NCBI GenBank assembly: GCA_027605045.1
Contig: JAQFWX010000003.1
Coordinates: forward strand, 1,426,001-1,490,000
Direction: 5' to 3'
DNA: 64,000 nt
Source: Phallus indusiatus
Lineage: Eukaryota; Basidiomycota; Agaricomycetes; Phallales; Phallaceae
Position numbers and translations under genes: made by a program. The notes beneath the pieces were generated by a model. The model saw nothing but the letters and a program-made list of their open reading frames with translations. It ran no database searches and was not told where the DNA came from. Below are positions 34,401 to 45,016 of this stretch, piece by piece (the stretch's first letter is position 1; every line of letters starts with the position of its first letter).

Positions 34401-35370
34401 GATAACTGCGTTTCTATTCAACCTGAGGCTGAAAATCCTACCTGGGTCCTTGAGCGTATGGTACGTATTTTCAGGATTACATTGTGTTCAGTGTTCAGAA
34501 TTTGTTATTTTTAGCCATTCAAACGAGTCATGACGTGCATGACCCCTTCCAGATGGCACTTACATGTACGTAACCTTAGAATTTCACTTTATTATTGCTT
34601 GAACAGTGTCCTAGGATCTTGAATGGTGCTCAGCAAGGAGTGGCAGGCTTTGGATTGGCGACAGAACCCGAGCTGACAGCGCTTCTTTATGATCCAACAC
34701 AACCCATCGGTCAACGAATTTCTATCCTTAACACCACGATAGTTGCTCGACTCTATCACTCCGAAGCAATTCTCCTTCAAGATGCCCGTGTCCTTGTTTC
34801 CGGTTCAGACCCCAATCCTGATGGTGGTCCATTCCCGGAAGAGTACCGTATTGAAGTGTACATCCCTCCGTATCTTGCAACTGGACAAGTTCAACCGTCG
34901 TATAATATAAGCGTAACGGATTGGGAGTATGGAGGCCAGTATGAGATTACCAATGTGGTAACGCCCGCGAATGCTGGCACTCGTATTTCTATCCTGGGAG
35001 GTGAGCTGATATCTTTTGTTTTCTAATGGCAAAACTCAAAATCTGATCAATCCGTCTCAACTAGCCGTCAGTAGTACACACGGTAACTCTTTCGTGAGTA
35101 TTATCTTTTAGTTTGAGAAAGCGGTAAACGACATCAACTGATTGTCTTTTCCAGGGTGCACGAACTCTCTTCCCTGAGTTCTCGTGTTCAGGAACTACCT
35201 GTACTATCACCGCACCTCCTAATGCTCATGTCGCACCGCCTGGCTGGTTCCAACTTTTCCTATTGGACGGACCCACACCATCATGGTCCTCTTGGATCAG
35301 AATTGGAGGCGACCCCGCAGAATTGGGCAATTGGCCTAACTTCCCTGATTTCACTTTGCCTGGTGTCTAA
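31409..35370 (+). CDS. Secreted four-WSC-domain glyoxal oxidase-like copper radical oxidase
   Basis: Extracellular H2O2-producing oxidase of the AA5_1 type, often tied to lignocellulose decay. Signal-like start [13 protein letters not shown] (short; first intron follows). Four WSC domains, each with six-plus cysteines and a CGGxxRL ending: about 31590-31970 ([10 protein letters not shown]), 32010-32395 ([10 protein letters not shown]), 32505-32940, 33000-33410 ([10 protein letters not shown]), with a Pro/Gly linker at 32400-32500. The C-terminal beta-propeller and Ig-like catalytic unit run from about 33510 to the stop. The catalytic set of galactose/glyoxal oxidases can be placed: Cys in DVFCSGAV (codon 33703-33705), Tyr in GRWYPGT (33931-33933) for the thioether cross-link, Tyr-His in RLYHSEA (34754-34759), His in STHGNSF (35079-35081). 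The protein ends [13 protein letters not shown] 35368-35370. Roughly 1,000 residues, full length, intron-rich. Confidence 0.93.
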
Positions 35371-35642
35371 TGATGCAGAGCTATCTTATTGGTTTATAAA
35401 CAAGGACTTTTCTCCTGGGGATTTTTTATATAAGTTTGATTATGGTGTGGATCGAGGGAATATTATAAGGGTAGATGATGCGGAAACAAATGCTTGTAGA
35501 TATCTTTACTATGGAATAAATATACAATCACCCCCTACTTGTCCGGATTTTTTTTCTGTGTGATGCGCTGCCAATATAAGTACATACCCTAAAATACAGT
35601 TAATAGAAGGGGATCCCCAAGCTCTTAGGATATTGGGTTCCT

Positions 35643-36612
35643 TCAGGTATCAGAATCAGATTCGTCTTCAAACCTTTCACAGCAACAAACGATAGGTTCA
35701 ATCTTCCACCACCACCACTAGGATCAAAAAATAACTTGGTAAAAACAATAATTAGTGGAAGGAGAAGGGAAGACTACACACGTATCGGTTGAACAACCTC
35801 CATGGCCACTTGCCAAACATGACTTCCTCCTCAGTCTTGCGCGCGGCAGCCTGTATTCGATCTAATTCATTGTCAAATTCATTTTCGGTCGGCTCTGTGT
35901 AAGAATACACGCGCGCAAGCAGTGCTGTTCGCTCGGTAGATATTGAGGAATCGCTACTCTGTCTTCGAGGGAGACTAGGCCTGGGAGGGGGTTTTCCAGT
36001 CTGCTGTCGCTTCGCTCGACGTACGGCTGAAAGACCGTTTAGCCAGGCGTTTGTAGCATCGGTGGTGAGCATCTCTGTTAAAGATGCCGTAGGATGTCCT
36101 GTCAAGGCCGGTCTTGAATCTGAAGGGCGACTTCCGCGGAGAGGAACGGAAATGGATGACGAGGCTGATTCACATGCGGAAGACGAGGTAGAGATATTCC
36201 TGATACCAGAGCCTATACGAACACGAGAGCGGAAACGGACTAATCTGGGACGAATTGGGGTCTCTGTGGCTTGCGTTTGCGATGTATCCGCTGGAATTTG
36301 TTGGTACTCAAGTTCCTCATCTTCGGCATTAACCCCATCATCTTGTTCAAGAACCACAGCTGTCGATTGTTCGTCGCGATCTTCCGCCGCAAACATATCC
36401 TTGTCTTGTTCTCGATTATACAATAAATGAAGCCCTTCATCATCGACTGGTGGAAGAATATGGTCATCGCCGTCTTCTGAATCAACAGGCTCGGCATCAA
36501 TTGGTGTGTCCCCTTCATTCATGCCCAAAACGTCACGATGGGCACCATTGTTCTTTGTATTGGAACTGCCGGAATTTGAGTTTGGCAAAGACCCTTGAGC
36601 GGCGTGAGACAT
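35643..36612 (-). CDS. Unrecognised acidic, Ser-rich protein with a C-terminal Trp/Cys motif
   Basis: ATG at 36612 (MSHAAQGSLPNSNSG); the frame extends further 5' only through a GTG. The N-terminal half is acidic and low-complexity, with DEGLHLLYNREQDKDMF and a following acidic run. The middle is basic and Ser-rich (RFRSRVRIGSGIRN, SLPRRQSSDSSISTERTALL). The C-terminal part is helical (ENEFDNELDRIQAAARKTEE) and then EVMFGKWPWRLFNRY. After an intron the last exon reads WWWWKIEPIVCCCERFEDES and ends at TGA 35643-35645. The four Trp and three adjacent Cys suggest membrane association, possibly by S-acylation; this is inference. The ERTALLARVYSYTEPT segment resembles acidic-dileucine-type sorting motifs. 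About 300 residues; likely disordered. No homologous family recalled. Confidence 0.6.
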
Positions 36613-37130
36613 CACGCGTTTTAACTTCGACTCTACGTGAAGGGGAGAAAGTTGGAAACCATGAGAAAGCAACGTTTTGTTCAACACGATCACCTACGGA
36701 GCTTGTCCAGGTACTCCTCCCCTTCAGTTTTGACACTTTCCCAGCGTACATTATCTGTGTTGATTGTTGTTGGCCATGATTCATTGAAGTACGTCGACAT
36801 GAATGGGATCAAGAATCAGGCGGCATGGTTGCGATGCCGGAGAGTAACAACATCCTCGCCATGGTCATCCGAATTTTCCCAAGGTACTCAAATGGTACAA
36901 TACATAAAAGGAAATTACTTCATTTATGGCGACACCATCTGGCACCTTATGTACTCAAAAGTTCCTAGTACAGTAAACAAGTTTATTTTAATTTTGCCAG
37001 CTCATACATATGCTGTACATATGCATGACTCTTCCAAGAAATAAGGGACAAGAGTATTGATATTTCTAGTAATCTCCTTGGAGACATGAATCATTCTGAT
37101 GGTTGCAGTCAGTTCAAGATGCACATGCGT
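36613..37130. other. Intergenic, no gene seen
   Basis: About 520 nt separating the unknown acidic gene's 5' end from the chorismate synthase stop. Open frames here have no exon-like borders or recognisable protein. Confidence 0.4.
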
Positions 37131-38710
37131 TTACTTTGCTCCTTTTGTAGAAGGCAGAATCATTGTTGGTGGTAGCGTAGTAATAGGTGGCAAAAGGTTA
37201 GACGTTTTCTCCCTCGCATGTTGAATCATCAACGCACTGCAATCAATTGCGTAGTTAGAAAGATGATGAAATCGCATACTGCATCGTTGAACGTACTCCA
37301 TAATCACGAGACTAGCCATCGCTTCGACTATTGGAACCGCCCTGGGGACTACGCATGGGTCATGTCTACCTCTCGCCGCCAGCTCTCCTGCGGTTCCATT
37401 GTATTGAGCAGTAGCCTGCGACTGAGAAATCGTAGCAGGACTTTTGAATCCGACTCTGTATATAAACGGTAAGATTGAATCAAGTATGATGACAAGGGAA
37501 TCTGACCTGAAATAAATATCCTCTCCGTTTGAGATGCCCCCCTGGATACCGCCACTCCAGTTGGTGGATGTTCCCAATCTACCGTCTGGTCGACTAACGA
37601 ATGGATCATTATGTTTTGATCCGGGTACTTCTGTCCCTCGAAAACCTGATCCGATTTCGAAGGCTTTCGTTGCAGGAATAGACAGCATCGCCTGTGCAAG
37701 TTTGGCTTCTAATTTGTCAAAAACAGGCTCTCCCAGGCCCGCGGGAACATTACGGATAACACAGGTAATTGTACCGCCTATGGAGTCCATGGCATCCTTC
37801 GCCCGCAATATACGCTAGACAGCGTAAAAAAGGCCTTATTAACAAATCCCTCGGCTGGAAGTACATGATAGATACCTTGGTCATCCTTTCCGAGGTTTCC
37901 GCGTGAGGACAACGAGTTTGGTACTTGTCGACTTCTTCTCTGGTGACAGTAGCCAACAATTGTCTAAATTCGGGCGTTAAAGCATCCTCTGCTTCGTCAT
38001 TGTCCTCATCTGAAGTAGACGAATGGGTGGATGGTAACCGTATTTTACCAACGGAGGAGACAAAAGCGACTATATCTACACCATAAGAAATACGGAGGTA
38101 CTTTTCAGCGATCGCACCAGCTGCAACGCGTCCTACAACGAGCAGCCTTATAAGTCCAAGCAGAAAATACTGGTAGGAATATATGGATTTTTCAACCTAT
38201 AGTCTCTCTTGCGCTGCTTCTTCCGCCCCCACTGCTAGCCTTGACGCCATATTTAGCAAGATATGTATAATCTGCATGGCTTGGACGAGGATAGAGATCC
38301 GTTTCGGAATAGTCTTTAGGCCTCTGATCTTCATTCTTTACCAACAACGCAATGGGAGTGCCCAGCGTAACACCATGTTCGACACCAGATTGCAGGAATA
38401 CCAAGTCCTTTTCGTCGCGCTATCAACAAAAATGTAAAATTTTTTAGAACTTGATCTCTTGAAGTTAAGGTGAATGAAATGTGATACTGGTGTTGTTAAA
38501 TTCGTCTGCCCTGGTCGACGTCTGCTCAACTGCACCTGGATATCTGGCGCAGAAAGCTCAAGGCCCTGCCAAAAATGGTTTATCAAACCAAGAAGCAAGT
38601 CTCATGAGTGAAAGACCTACAGGTGGTACTCCGTCAATGATTGCGCCGACAGATGCGCCATGACTTTCGCCGTAAGTCGTCACACGAAACAGGCTCCCAA
38701 AAGTCGACAT
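37131..38710 (-). CDS. ARO2: Chorismate synthase
   Basis: Final shikimate-pathway enzyme, converting EPSP to chorismate with reduced FMN. ATG at 38710. Signature blocks: [11 protein letters not shown] and [10 protein letters not shown] (signature 1), then an intron, [67 protein letters not shown] (signature 2), and near the C-terminus [19 protein letters not shown] (signature 3). Active-site residues expected for the family (His in GESHG, Arg in [14 protein letters not shown]) are present. Internal introns split the gene into about six exons; no damage. Ends [14 protein letters not shown] 37131-37133. Size about 400 residues is normal for a monofunctional or bifunctional fungal enzyme. Confidence 0.96.
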
Positions 38711-38861
38711 TGCTTTTGGAAAACACGAGCCTGACCGTCGAGTGACTCGGAATCAGATTTACGTAATTGTCACGTCACGCGTTTTGGGCGAATCCCGAGT
38801 CCTTGAAACGCTTTCATTAAAGATTTATATCATTTCGTGATCTTTCGACCTGTTCTGAAGC
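38711..38861. promoter_or_regulatory. Divergent promoter (chorismate synthase / SAP30-like) with bZIP-type sites
   Basis: Only 151 nt separate the two ATGs. The spacer holds TGACTC (38743-38748), the core of the Gcn4/CPC1 general amino-acid control element, 33 nt from the chorismate synthase ATG; TTACGTAA (38759-38766); and CACGTCACGCG just beyond. Fungal aromatic biosynthesis genes are commonly under Gcn4-type control, so this is a plausible assignment, but binding is not shown. Confidence 0.45.
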
Positions 38862-39547
38862 ATGCAGCCACGCCCAACAGGATCTAAATCGCGCCCGCAA
38901 GCTCGAAAGCGAGCTAATGCGGATGACAGTGCTTTCATCGGGCCGTCGGGATCGTCCAGTGGTAAACGCGGTGGAGAAAAGCCTGAAGGAGTGCAGGAAC
39001 GAGCAAAACGCAGACGAGCTGAGCCAGCTTCATCATCAAAGAGAACAGAGAAAACTGTCGACGAAATTGATCCATCAGAACTGAATGTACGTGGGTTATT
39101 GAGATGTCAGATTTTTTCGGGAACTTATTTTGGGGGGAACAGGTTGATTTCCATTCATTGCCACCAGAAAGGTTGCGACGGTACCTTTTACAAGTTGAGG
39201 CCATGCCTTTGTTACATCCTTCGCCTTGTTCGACGGACAATCCGCCGCTACCGAGCAGTTTACTCAATACACAAGCTGTCGCAGTTCGAATGCCGAGTCC
39301 AGTCCCCGCTGCCGGGAGAGTACGAAGAGATGTGAGAGAAGGGCAGCAATTAGATCAACAACAACGTCGAAGAAGTTCCCGACTGCAGGAGGAGGACGCT
39401 CGCAGTCGACGCGCTCCAATTCTGGCTGATGCCGAAGCTGTTAACGACGTGCTTGCCACGCTCGCGGCGAGACATTTCGAGAAACAGACTGTCAATGAAA
39501 TGGAAGCTCTCCAACAGTTTCTGTTCACCCTAAAAACAAGATTTTGA
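38862..39547 (+). CDS. SAP30-like Sin3-binding co-repressor subunit (probable)
   Basis: Two or so exons. N-terminal basic, nuclear-signal-like region (SKSRPQARKRANADDS, ERAKRRRAEP). DEIDPSELN is followed by a GTACGT donor; the exon after the acceptor begins VDFHSLPPERLRRYLLQVEA, matching the start of the SAP30 Sin3-binding domain (VDF-x-L-x-x-x-LRRY). The C-terminal ADAEAVNDVLATLAARHFEK plus NEMEALQQFLFTLK fits the end of that domain. Between them is a Ser/Arg-rich insert. SAP30 bridges Sin3 and histone deacetylase complexes. About 210 residues; ends at TGA 39545-39547. Identification rests on two short conserved blocks. Confidence 0.6.
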
Positions 39548-40140
39548 CATATCTAAATCGCACACACCGATGTAGTTATTATAATGTTCCTCCCCTCCCC
39601 GTTTCCGTTGTATGACAAGAATGTTGCAAGCACTCTGTGTTAGAATCATACATTGACTCCGGCCAGCAACCAAATCATTGACAGCCGACGCCCAACGAAA
39701 ATTTTACCATCTGCGATCCATCATAGGTATTTACTAGCCCTGCCTTTCTATCTCATACTTGAATCAATCATTGACTGATATGATGACTCGTTGTTTCGCA
39801 ATCCCGAAAAAAAAATTCTTCAGCACGCGAAACACGAATCCCTGTTCTCATTCTCACTCTACCTGTCCGACGTCGGGCCTAAATCATCACCATTATCCAT
39901 ACACTTTGCAACCAGAGGCGACCGGTACGTCTCGGCGGTCGCGCAGTGGAGACTGACTGCTGCTAAATTTAAACTGATGGCCTGTCCTGGCCTGCTCTGC
40001 CGGTAGCTTGTCCCTGTACAGATTGAAGAGAATTCCCCACGGTCGAACCATCCCCTTGGTTATCCTATTCAAGCTTTATTTTTGACCGCACATGAGCCGT
40101 ACATATGGGAACATTATATGATGGTTGTTAATTGCCTGTA
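39548..40140. other. Intergenic, no gene seen
   Basis: About 590 nt between the SAP30-like stop and the secreted-protein promoter. Short open frames only; nothing recognisable. Confidence 0.4.
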
Positions 40141-40144
40141 GCAA

Positions 40145-40290
40145 CCAATCAAGCGCTCTGCCATACATAAAAAGGGGACCCACCCAGGAGACCATCTTTT
40201 TCATCTCAAACCCACCACCTCCTCCTACCCCTTCTCGTTTCGTCTTTTCACACTTTCGGGCCTGGAGTCCATTGTCCAACTTTCTTTTTT
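40145..40290 (+). promoter_or_regulatory. CCAAT + TATA-like + CT-rich promoter of the secreted repeat protein
   Basis: CCAAT at 40145-40149 and ACATAAAAAGG at about 40164-40174 are followed by a pyrimidine-rich block from 40205 to 40290. This combination is typical of strongly expressed fungal genes. The start codon is at 40335. Confidence 0.5.
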
Positions 40291-40334
40291 TTACCATTCA
40301 ATAAAATTTGCATATCTTTTTTTGTATATCCGTC

Positions 40335-42019
40335 ATGAAGTTCTCTACCAGCTTTTCTTCTCTTTTGGTCGTCGTTCTTCCACTACTGCTCGAGGCAGCA
40401 GCTCTTCCAAATGGAGTAAGTATTATCTCCATTCCCCTTCTACTTTTCATTTTATCTCTTTCAAACCGGATCGTTGACCTATTATTATTATTATAGTTCA
40501 ACGGTGGTTTTGGCGGTCGTAAGTATCACTTTTTCCCGTAATATTTTTACTTGAAAATTTGACACATTATGAAAGGTAACCCAAGCTTCGGAGGTGCAGG
40601 TGGACGTTTTGGAGGTAACCAAAACCAGAATCAGAATCAGAAGGGAGCCGGTTCTCAACAGCAAGGCAAGGGTAATAACAACGCCAATAACGCCAACAAC
40701 AACGCCAACAACGCCAGCAGTACCGCTAGCGGTGCTAACAGTACAGCTACCGCCGCCGCTAGCAGCAGCAATAACAACAACGCCGCGAACAACAACAACA
40801 ATGCCAATAACAACGCCAACAGCGACAGCAACCCTCAGACGTCGTTGACGTTGGATCCCTCTGTTATTGGACAGGGCTTCGCTCAGAATGGTCTCTCTGG
40901 AAACGGAACCGAGACGGGCGAGGTTGCATCATTGACGTCGACTAACAACTTCATCAATTTCTGTATCGGTCAAACCATCACGAACGGTATCCAATTTACC
41001 ACTAGTTCATGTAACCCCGTTCCAATGGGCCAACTTCCCGCCAAAAACAACTTGCCTTCCGCTAAGTTCACGTCGCCAGTCAATGGTCAAAACATTGAGC
41101 CGAACACGACTTTCACTGTTTCCATGAACATTCAAGGTATGGAGACGGGTAACTTTGTCAACGCGGATAGGAACTTTTTGGGAGCACCACAACAAGTGGG
41201 GCAATCGGGTCAGGTCATAGGACATTCGCACATTGTCATTCAAGCAATCAAAAGTTTCACCGATACTACTCCGGCTGATCCCACTGTCTTCGCCTACTTC
41301 AAGTATGTGTCTACTTTTTCTTCCCGTCTCTCTCTCGGTTTCTCACTACTGTGTCTTTTTCTTCTACCAGAGGTCTCAATGAAGCCGCTCAGAATGGTGT
41401 GCTTTCTACTACAGTTAGTGGCGGATTGGCCGCGGGTACATACAGAGTCGCTACTATCAACACTGGGGCAAACCATCAACCCGTCTTGGCTCCCATCGCT
41501 CAACACGGAAGTCTTGACGATGCAGTTTACGTGAGTCCCTAGTTTTGTGAATTGGAAGGCTATTTTTCAGTGTGTTGACGGGGATAATTTGTCTTTGTCA
41601 GTTCACTGTTGGTAACGCCGGTCAAGGTCAAGAGTCGACTTTCGGTGGTTCAGCTGGTTCCGCCGCTGGAGGTGCTGCTTCCGGTGCTGCAGCTGGTGCC
41701 GCCTCGGGCGCTGCCGCTGGTGGTGCGAACAATGCTGCTGCTGGAAGTGCCAATGGTGCCGCTGCTAAGGGTTCCAATGGTGGAAACGGTGCTGCTGCCA
41801 AAGGTGCTAATGGTGCCAACGGTGCTGCTAAGGGTGCCAATGGCGCTGCTTCAAAAGGTGCTAACGGTGCTGCCGCGAAAGGTGCCAACGGTGATAAACA
41901 ACAACAGCAACAACAAGGAAAGGTTCGTATCATCATATCCCCCTTGTTTAATTCCTTCAGTTTTCTCACTGATTCTTTTTTAGGGACGTCGTTCGTTTAC
42001 CATTTCACGTCAAAACTAG
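40335..42019 (+). CDS. Secreted Asn/Ala/Gly-rich protein of a conserved mushroom extracellular family
   Basis: Signal peptide MKFSTSFSSLLVVVLPLLLE with AAALP cleavage region. After two small introns (exon 2 encodes about FNGGFGG) comes a low-complexity Gln/Asn/Ala region (40620-40840) and then the conserved globular part: DPSVIGQGFAQNGLSG, ASLTSTNNFINFCIGQ, SCNPVPMGQLP, PSAKFTSPVNGQNIEPNTTF, FLGAPQQVGQSGQVIGHSHI, DPTVFAYFKGLNEAAQNG, TYRVATINTGANHQPVLAP. The C-terminal third is a repetitive Ala/Gly/Asn/Lys tail and the last exon reads GRRSFTISRQN, TAG 42017-42019. Related proteins are abundant in basidiomycete secretomes and are often mislabelled as ribosomal protein s17-like; no enzymatic role is known. 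The tail is probably cell-wall-associated or disordered. Confidence 0.85.
41640..41910 (+). repeat. In-frame Ala/Gly/Asn/Lys repeat tract (KGANGAA-type units)
   Basis: Imperfect 18-21-nt units reading GCT/GCC-AAG-GGT-GCC-AAT-GGT, giving KGANGAA, KGSNGG and SGAAAG variants, followed by a CAA/CAG run. Codons vary between units, so the amino-acid pattern is more regular than the DNA. Confidence 0.8.
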
Positions 42020-42849
42020 GTAGATCTTAGTTATGCTTGATTTGTAGAACAACATCTTGCTTCTGTTGTACATGTTCTTGTTTCGTTGTTGCACCAATAG
42101 AGAAAAAGCGCGGATTGACGATATCAAATTTTGATTGACTGATTGATAATAGGATGTCATGAGAAGTCTTACACCAAATAAACGAGATACGAAGATGTCC
42201 AGTGCATTACGAGTCGTAGTGTTGTACGACCTTGAAGCCGTGGTAAAAGAGGGTCAGTACTAGTCCGCGCTATTACTTATCCCACTAAGGTCGACGCCAC
42301 TCCCTCGTTTTTCAGATCAGCACACCCGGACGTCAGTTTCTACCAGTCTTAGTTTAGACTATAAATTAATTGTCGAATGCACTTCGTTCACCGATCATTT
42401 AATGGGGGATGAATACCTTATGCATCCGACCGAGTTTACTTTGAAAGACCAGCGAGCAACGCAAAGCTATTGAACCATTGCGCACTGCTTTCTTCAACTT
42501 TGATGGCTGGTTAGTATGTGTCTCAAATTGTATAATTCAGGAAGATATTTGACTATATTCTGTCGATATAGCGGTGTAAAAGAAGATATATTGCCGATTC
42601 TAAAACTTTCGATTTCGCTGAAATGCTCTTGCCAAGGACACATTCAGCTTGCCAAATGCCGTTCTAATAGTGTCCAAACTACTACTGACTTTCTCGTCAT
42701 CGTATATTGAAGAAAGAACCGCACGATGAACTTGTGGCGTACCATTCAACTTTAGGGGGTACGTCGATCGAGTATATCAGTTCCTCCGCCTTCCCCCTTT
42801 AGTTCCAGAGGGCTTTTAGCTTGTGGCCACCACCATCCAAACCAACATA
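42020..42849. other. Intergenic upstream of the kinase
   Basis: 830 nt between the secreted protein and the kinase. Nothing gene-like recognised; includes the 3' region of the former and the promoter of the latter. Confidence 0.4.
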
Positions 42850-44109
42850 ATGTCGTCATTCTGCTATAAGCACGCGCTAATCACTCGAATGGAAGACAGA
42901 AGAGCACGACATTACCCTCATATCGGACAGTCCATTCCCCAATTGTCTGTATGCACCGTTGCAGGTCTAGGCTACGGCGGAAATGGCACAGTCTATCTCG
43001 TAGAGGAATGTCCTACCAAAGCACAAGACGCCCCTCCTCGTCAATATGCTATGAAATTTATCTCCATGCAAGTGCACGGCTCCAAATTCCTCGACGCTTA
43101 CAAGAAAGAGTACAACTATCACACACGAGTTCCGCCTCATCCAAACATTGTTAGAGCCTACGCAATGATGGAAACAAAAGACTCTCTTTTCTTACTCTTC
43201 GAATACATCGGAGGCGCCGATTTCCATGAATTCCTGAGAAATTTCGGGCGATTTATCTCTCGCGACAATGTACTGATCAAGACCTTGTTCCTCCAAATAC
43301 TAGATGCGGTGGCGCACATTCACAACCAAGGAATATATCATAACGATCTCAAACCCGAAAATATTCTTTGCAACCACATGCACGACTGCTCTCGACTGAT
43401 GTTGACTGATTTTGGGGCGAGCACTGACTGTCCTCGTATCTATCAAAATGATGGCTACGTACGCGGTACGTATCCCTACATTCCACCAGGTAAGCCTACT
43501 GTCTATCACAAGCTTCAAAGATCCACGTCCTCATTATCCGTCTTAGAATGCTATCCCGGATCTTCGGAAAATGGTCGCGTCGTTCTTCCCCATGCGATTG
43601 ACATATGGTCACTAGGCGTCATATTATTCCTCATCTGCACAAACGGACATTTCCCTTGGGAAATAGCCGTAGCAAAGATGGATTCGCGCTATCGAGCATT
43701 CTGCTTTCAACCCGATAGCGTATTCGAAGGAACGTGTATTTCAAATCGTGCCCAAAATTTGCTAAAAACTATCTGGAACCCGAACCCCGAAGAGCGTATA
43801 AACATACACCAACTACGGAGTATGGTCGAGTCCATGTCAGAGTTTACGAAGTACCGGGATCATGACACTGCGCTGCGACGGGCGAGTTGTTATTCCATTC
43901 TTCAGCCGTATTTCTGGCAAGCCGGACGCTTTAAAGCCCAAACTCGCACTAAAACCGATAAACTTCATTCATCCCTATCACTCAAAAAATGTTTGAACTT
44001 CATTCGTACAGGCTTTAAAGGACGATGCACGAGTCAGGAGAAGAAGTCATCCGCTAAGTCTACAAACGGGCGGAGGAACTATCAAATCTGGCGTGAAAAA
44101 GGGTTCTAA
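42850..44109 (+). CDS. Serine/threonine protein kinase (Ran1-like) with an HND catalytic loop
   Basis: Protein kinase fold with nearly all subdomains. Gly-loop GLGYGGNGTVYLV, VAIK-type lysine in YAMKFIS, hinge LLFEYIGGADFHEFLR, catalytic loop YHNDLKPENILC (HND in place of HRD, the catalytic Asp being retained), DFG in LTDFGAS, and after removal of one in-frame 57-nt intron (43490-43546) a PPE motif in YIPPECYPGS. Then DIWSLGVILFLICTNGHFPW and the final helix region NPNPEERINIHQL. The C-terminal 80 residues are basic and unrelated. The first ATG in the frame is 42850 (MSSFCYKH); upstream codons begin at GTG. Resembles fungal Ran1/Ksp1-like kinases. Only one intron, unlike its neighbours, which suggests retroposed or lineage-expanded origin. 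Likely active. Confidence 0.88.
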   Translation: MSSFCYKHALITRMEDRRARHYPHIGQSIPQLSVCTVAGLGYGGNGTVYLVEECPTKAQDAPPRQYAMKFISMQVHGSKFLDAYKKEYNYHTRVPPHPNIVRAYAMMETKDSLFLLFEYIGGADFHEFLRNFGRFISRDNVLIKTLFLQILDAVAHIHNQGIYHNDLKPENILCNHMHDCSRLMLTDFGASTDCPRIYQNDGYVRGTYPYIPPGKPTVYHKLQRSTSSLSVLECYPGSSENGRVVLPHAIDIWSLGVILFLICTNGHFPWEIAVAKMDSRYRAFCFQPDSVFEGTCISNRAQNLLKTIWNPNPEERINIHQLRSMVESMSEFTKYRDHDTALRRASCYSILQPYFWQAGRFKAQTRTKTDKLHSSLSLKKCLNFIRTGFKGRCTSQEKKSSAKSTNGRRNYQIWREKGF

Positions 44110-45016
44110 TAGTAAGTTAAGCTGCTCACATCTTATTATCCGCTTAGACTTACTATCAAGATTCAGTTCACCTAAAATCCTCTCAGTTATTTGATAACTT
44201 TATATTATCTGCTTGATATTTTTTTTGTATTCTTAGGTATTCGGCATGGACGATCTCACTGACTTTGTATTCTCTCCTGTATTATAAACATGTACTTTTA
44301 TGGTCTGTTTAATAAGAATTTCGATTGTATTGGCAGAGCCACAAAAGCCTAGTCAGCCGCAATCGTGGCGTTTATATTCGAATCCAACCCAACATATATC
44401 AAAATATGCTCATTTCGTATTACAAATTATAGGTAAGTACAATGTTATTTCGGGGAAATTTAAACGATAGTGGATGGTGTCAAAATATACATACCCGGTT
44501 TTACATATATATACGGGAGGTAAGTAGGTGTAGGAGATGTAAGATGCGTGAGGAATATGTAAGAGCACGAATATTTCATTTATGTAAAAGAGATAAAGGA
44601 TGAAAAACAAGTCAGCAGATGGACCAGAACTACACGATCAGCAAAACGTAAAAAATGAAGGAGAGGGGAGAGGAGGTACTGAAAAGAGAATATATAAGAT
44701 GGTGTAAAAGTACGTTTGTTTGCTAATGCACAGGAGGGAAAGGGTATGTTAATGTAGTTGTTTGAAGTGGATAAACCGAGAAAGAGAAAAAGACAGAGAG
44801 TGCCGATAATGCAAAAATAACCCATTAAAGGACTGGATAGGAATTAAAAAGACAAAAAAGCTAGATCGTGCGCGGGAATACGACTTTCCAGATAAAGCTT
44901 TCAAATACGGATAATTTGAAACACACCTAATCCCATGAAAATCATCCTCCTTCAGAGAATAGTCATGGTTAATCAAGCAATTACAGTACACCGTAAGATG
45001 TTGAAAGGACGATGAT
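44110..45016. other. Intergenic between converging genes
   Basis: 900 nt, AT-rich, between the kinase stop and the RanBPM-like stop (tail-to-tail). Short frames on the minus strand are hydrophobic by composition only. No gene supported. Confidence 0.4.

Noticed and set aside
41628..41969. Minus-strand Ala/Pro-rich frame
   Set aside because: Antisense of the KGANGAA repeat; repetitive coding DNA produces open antisense frames.
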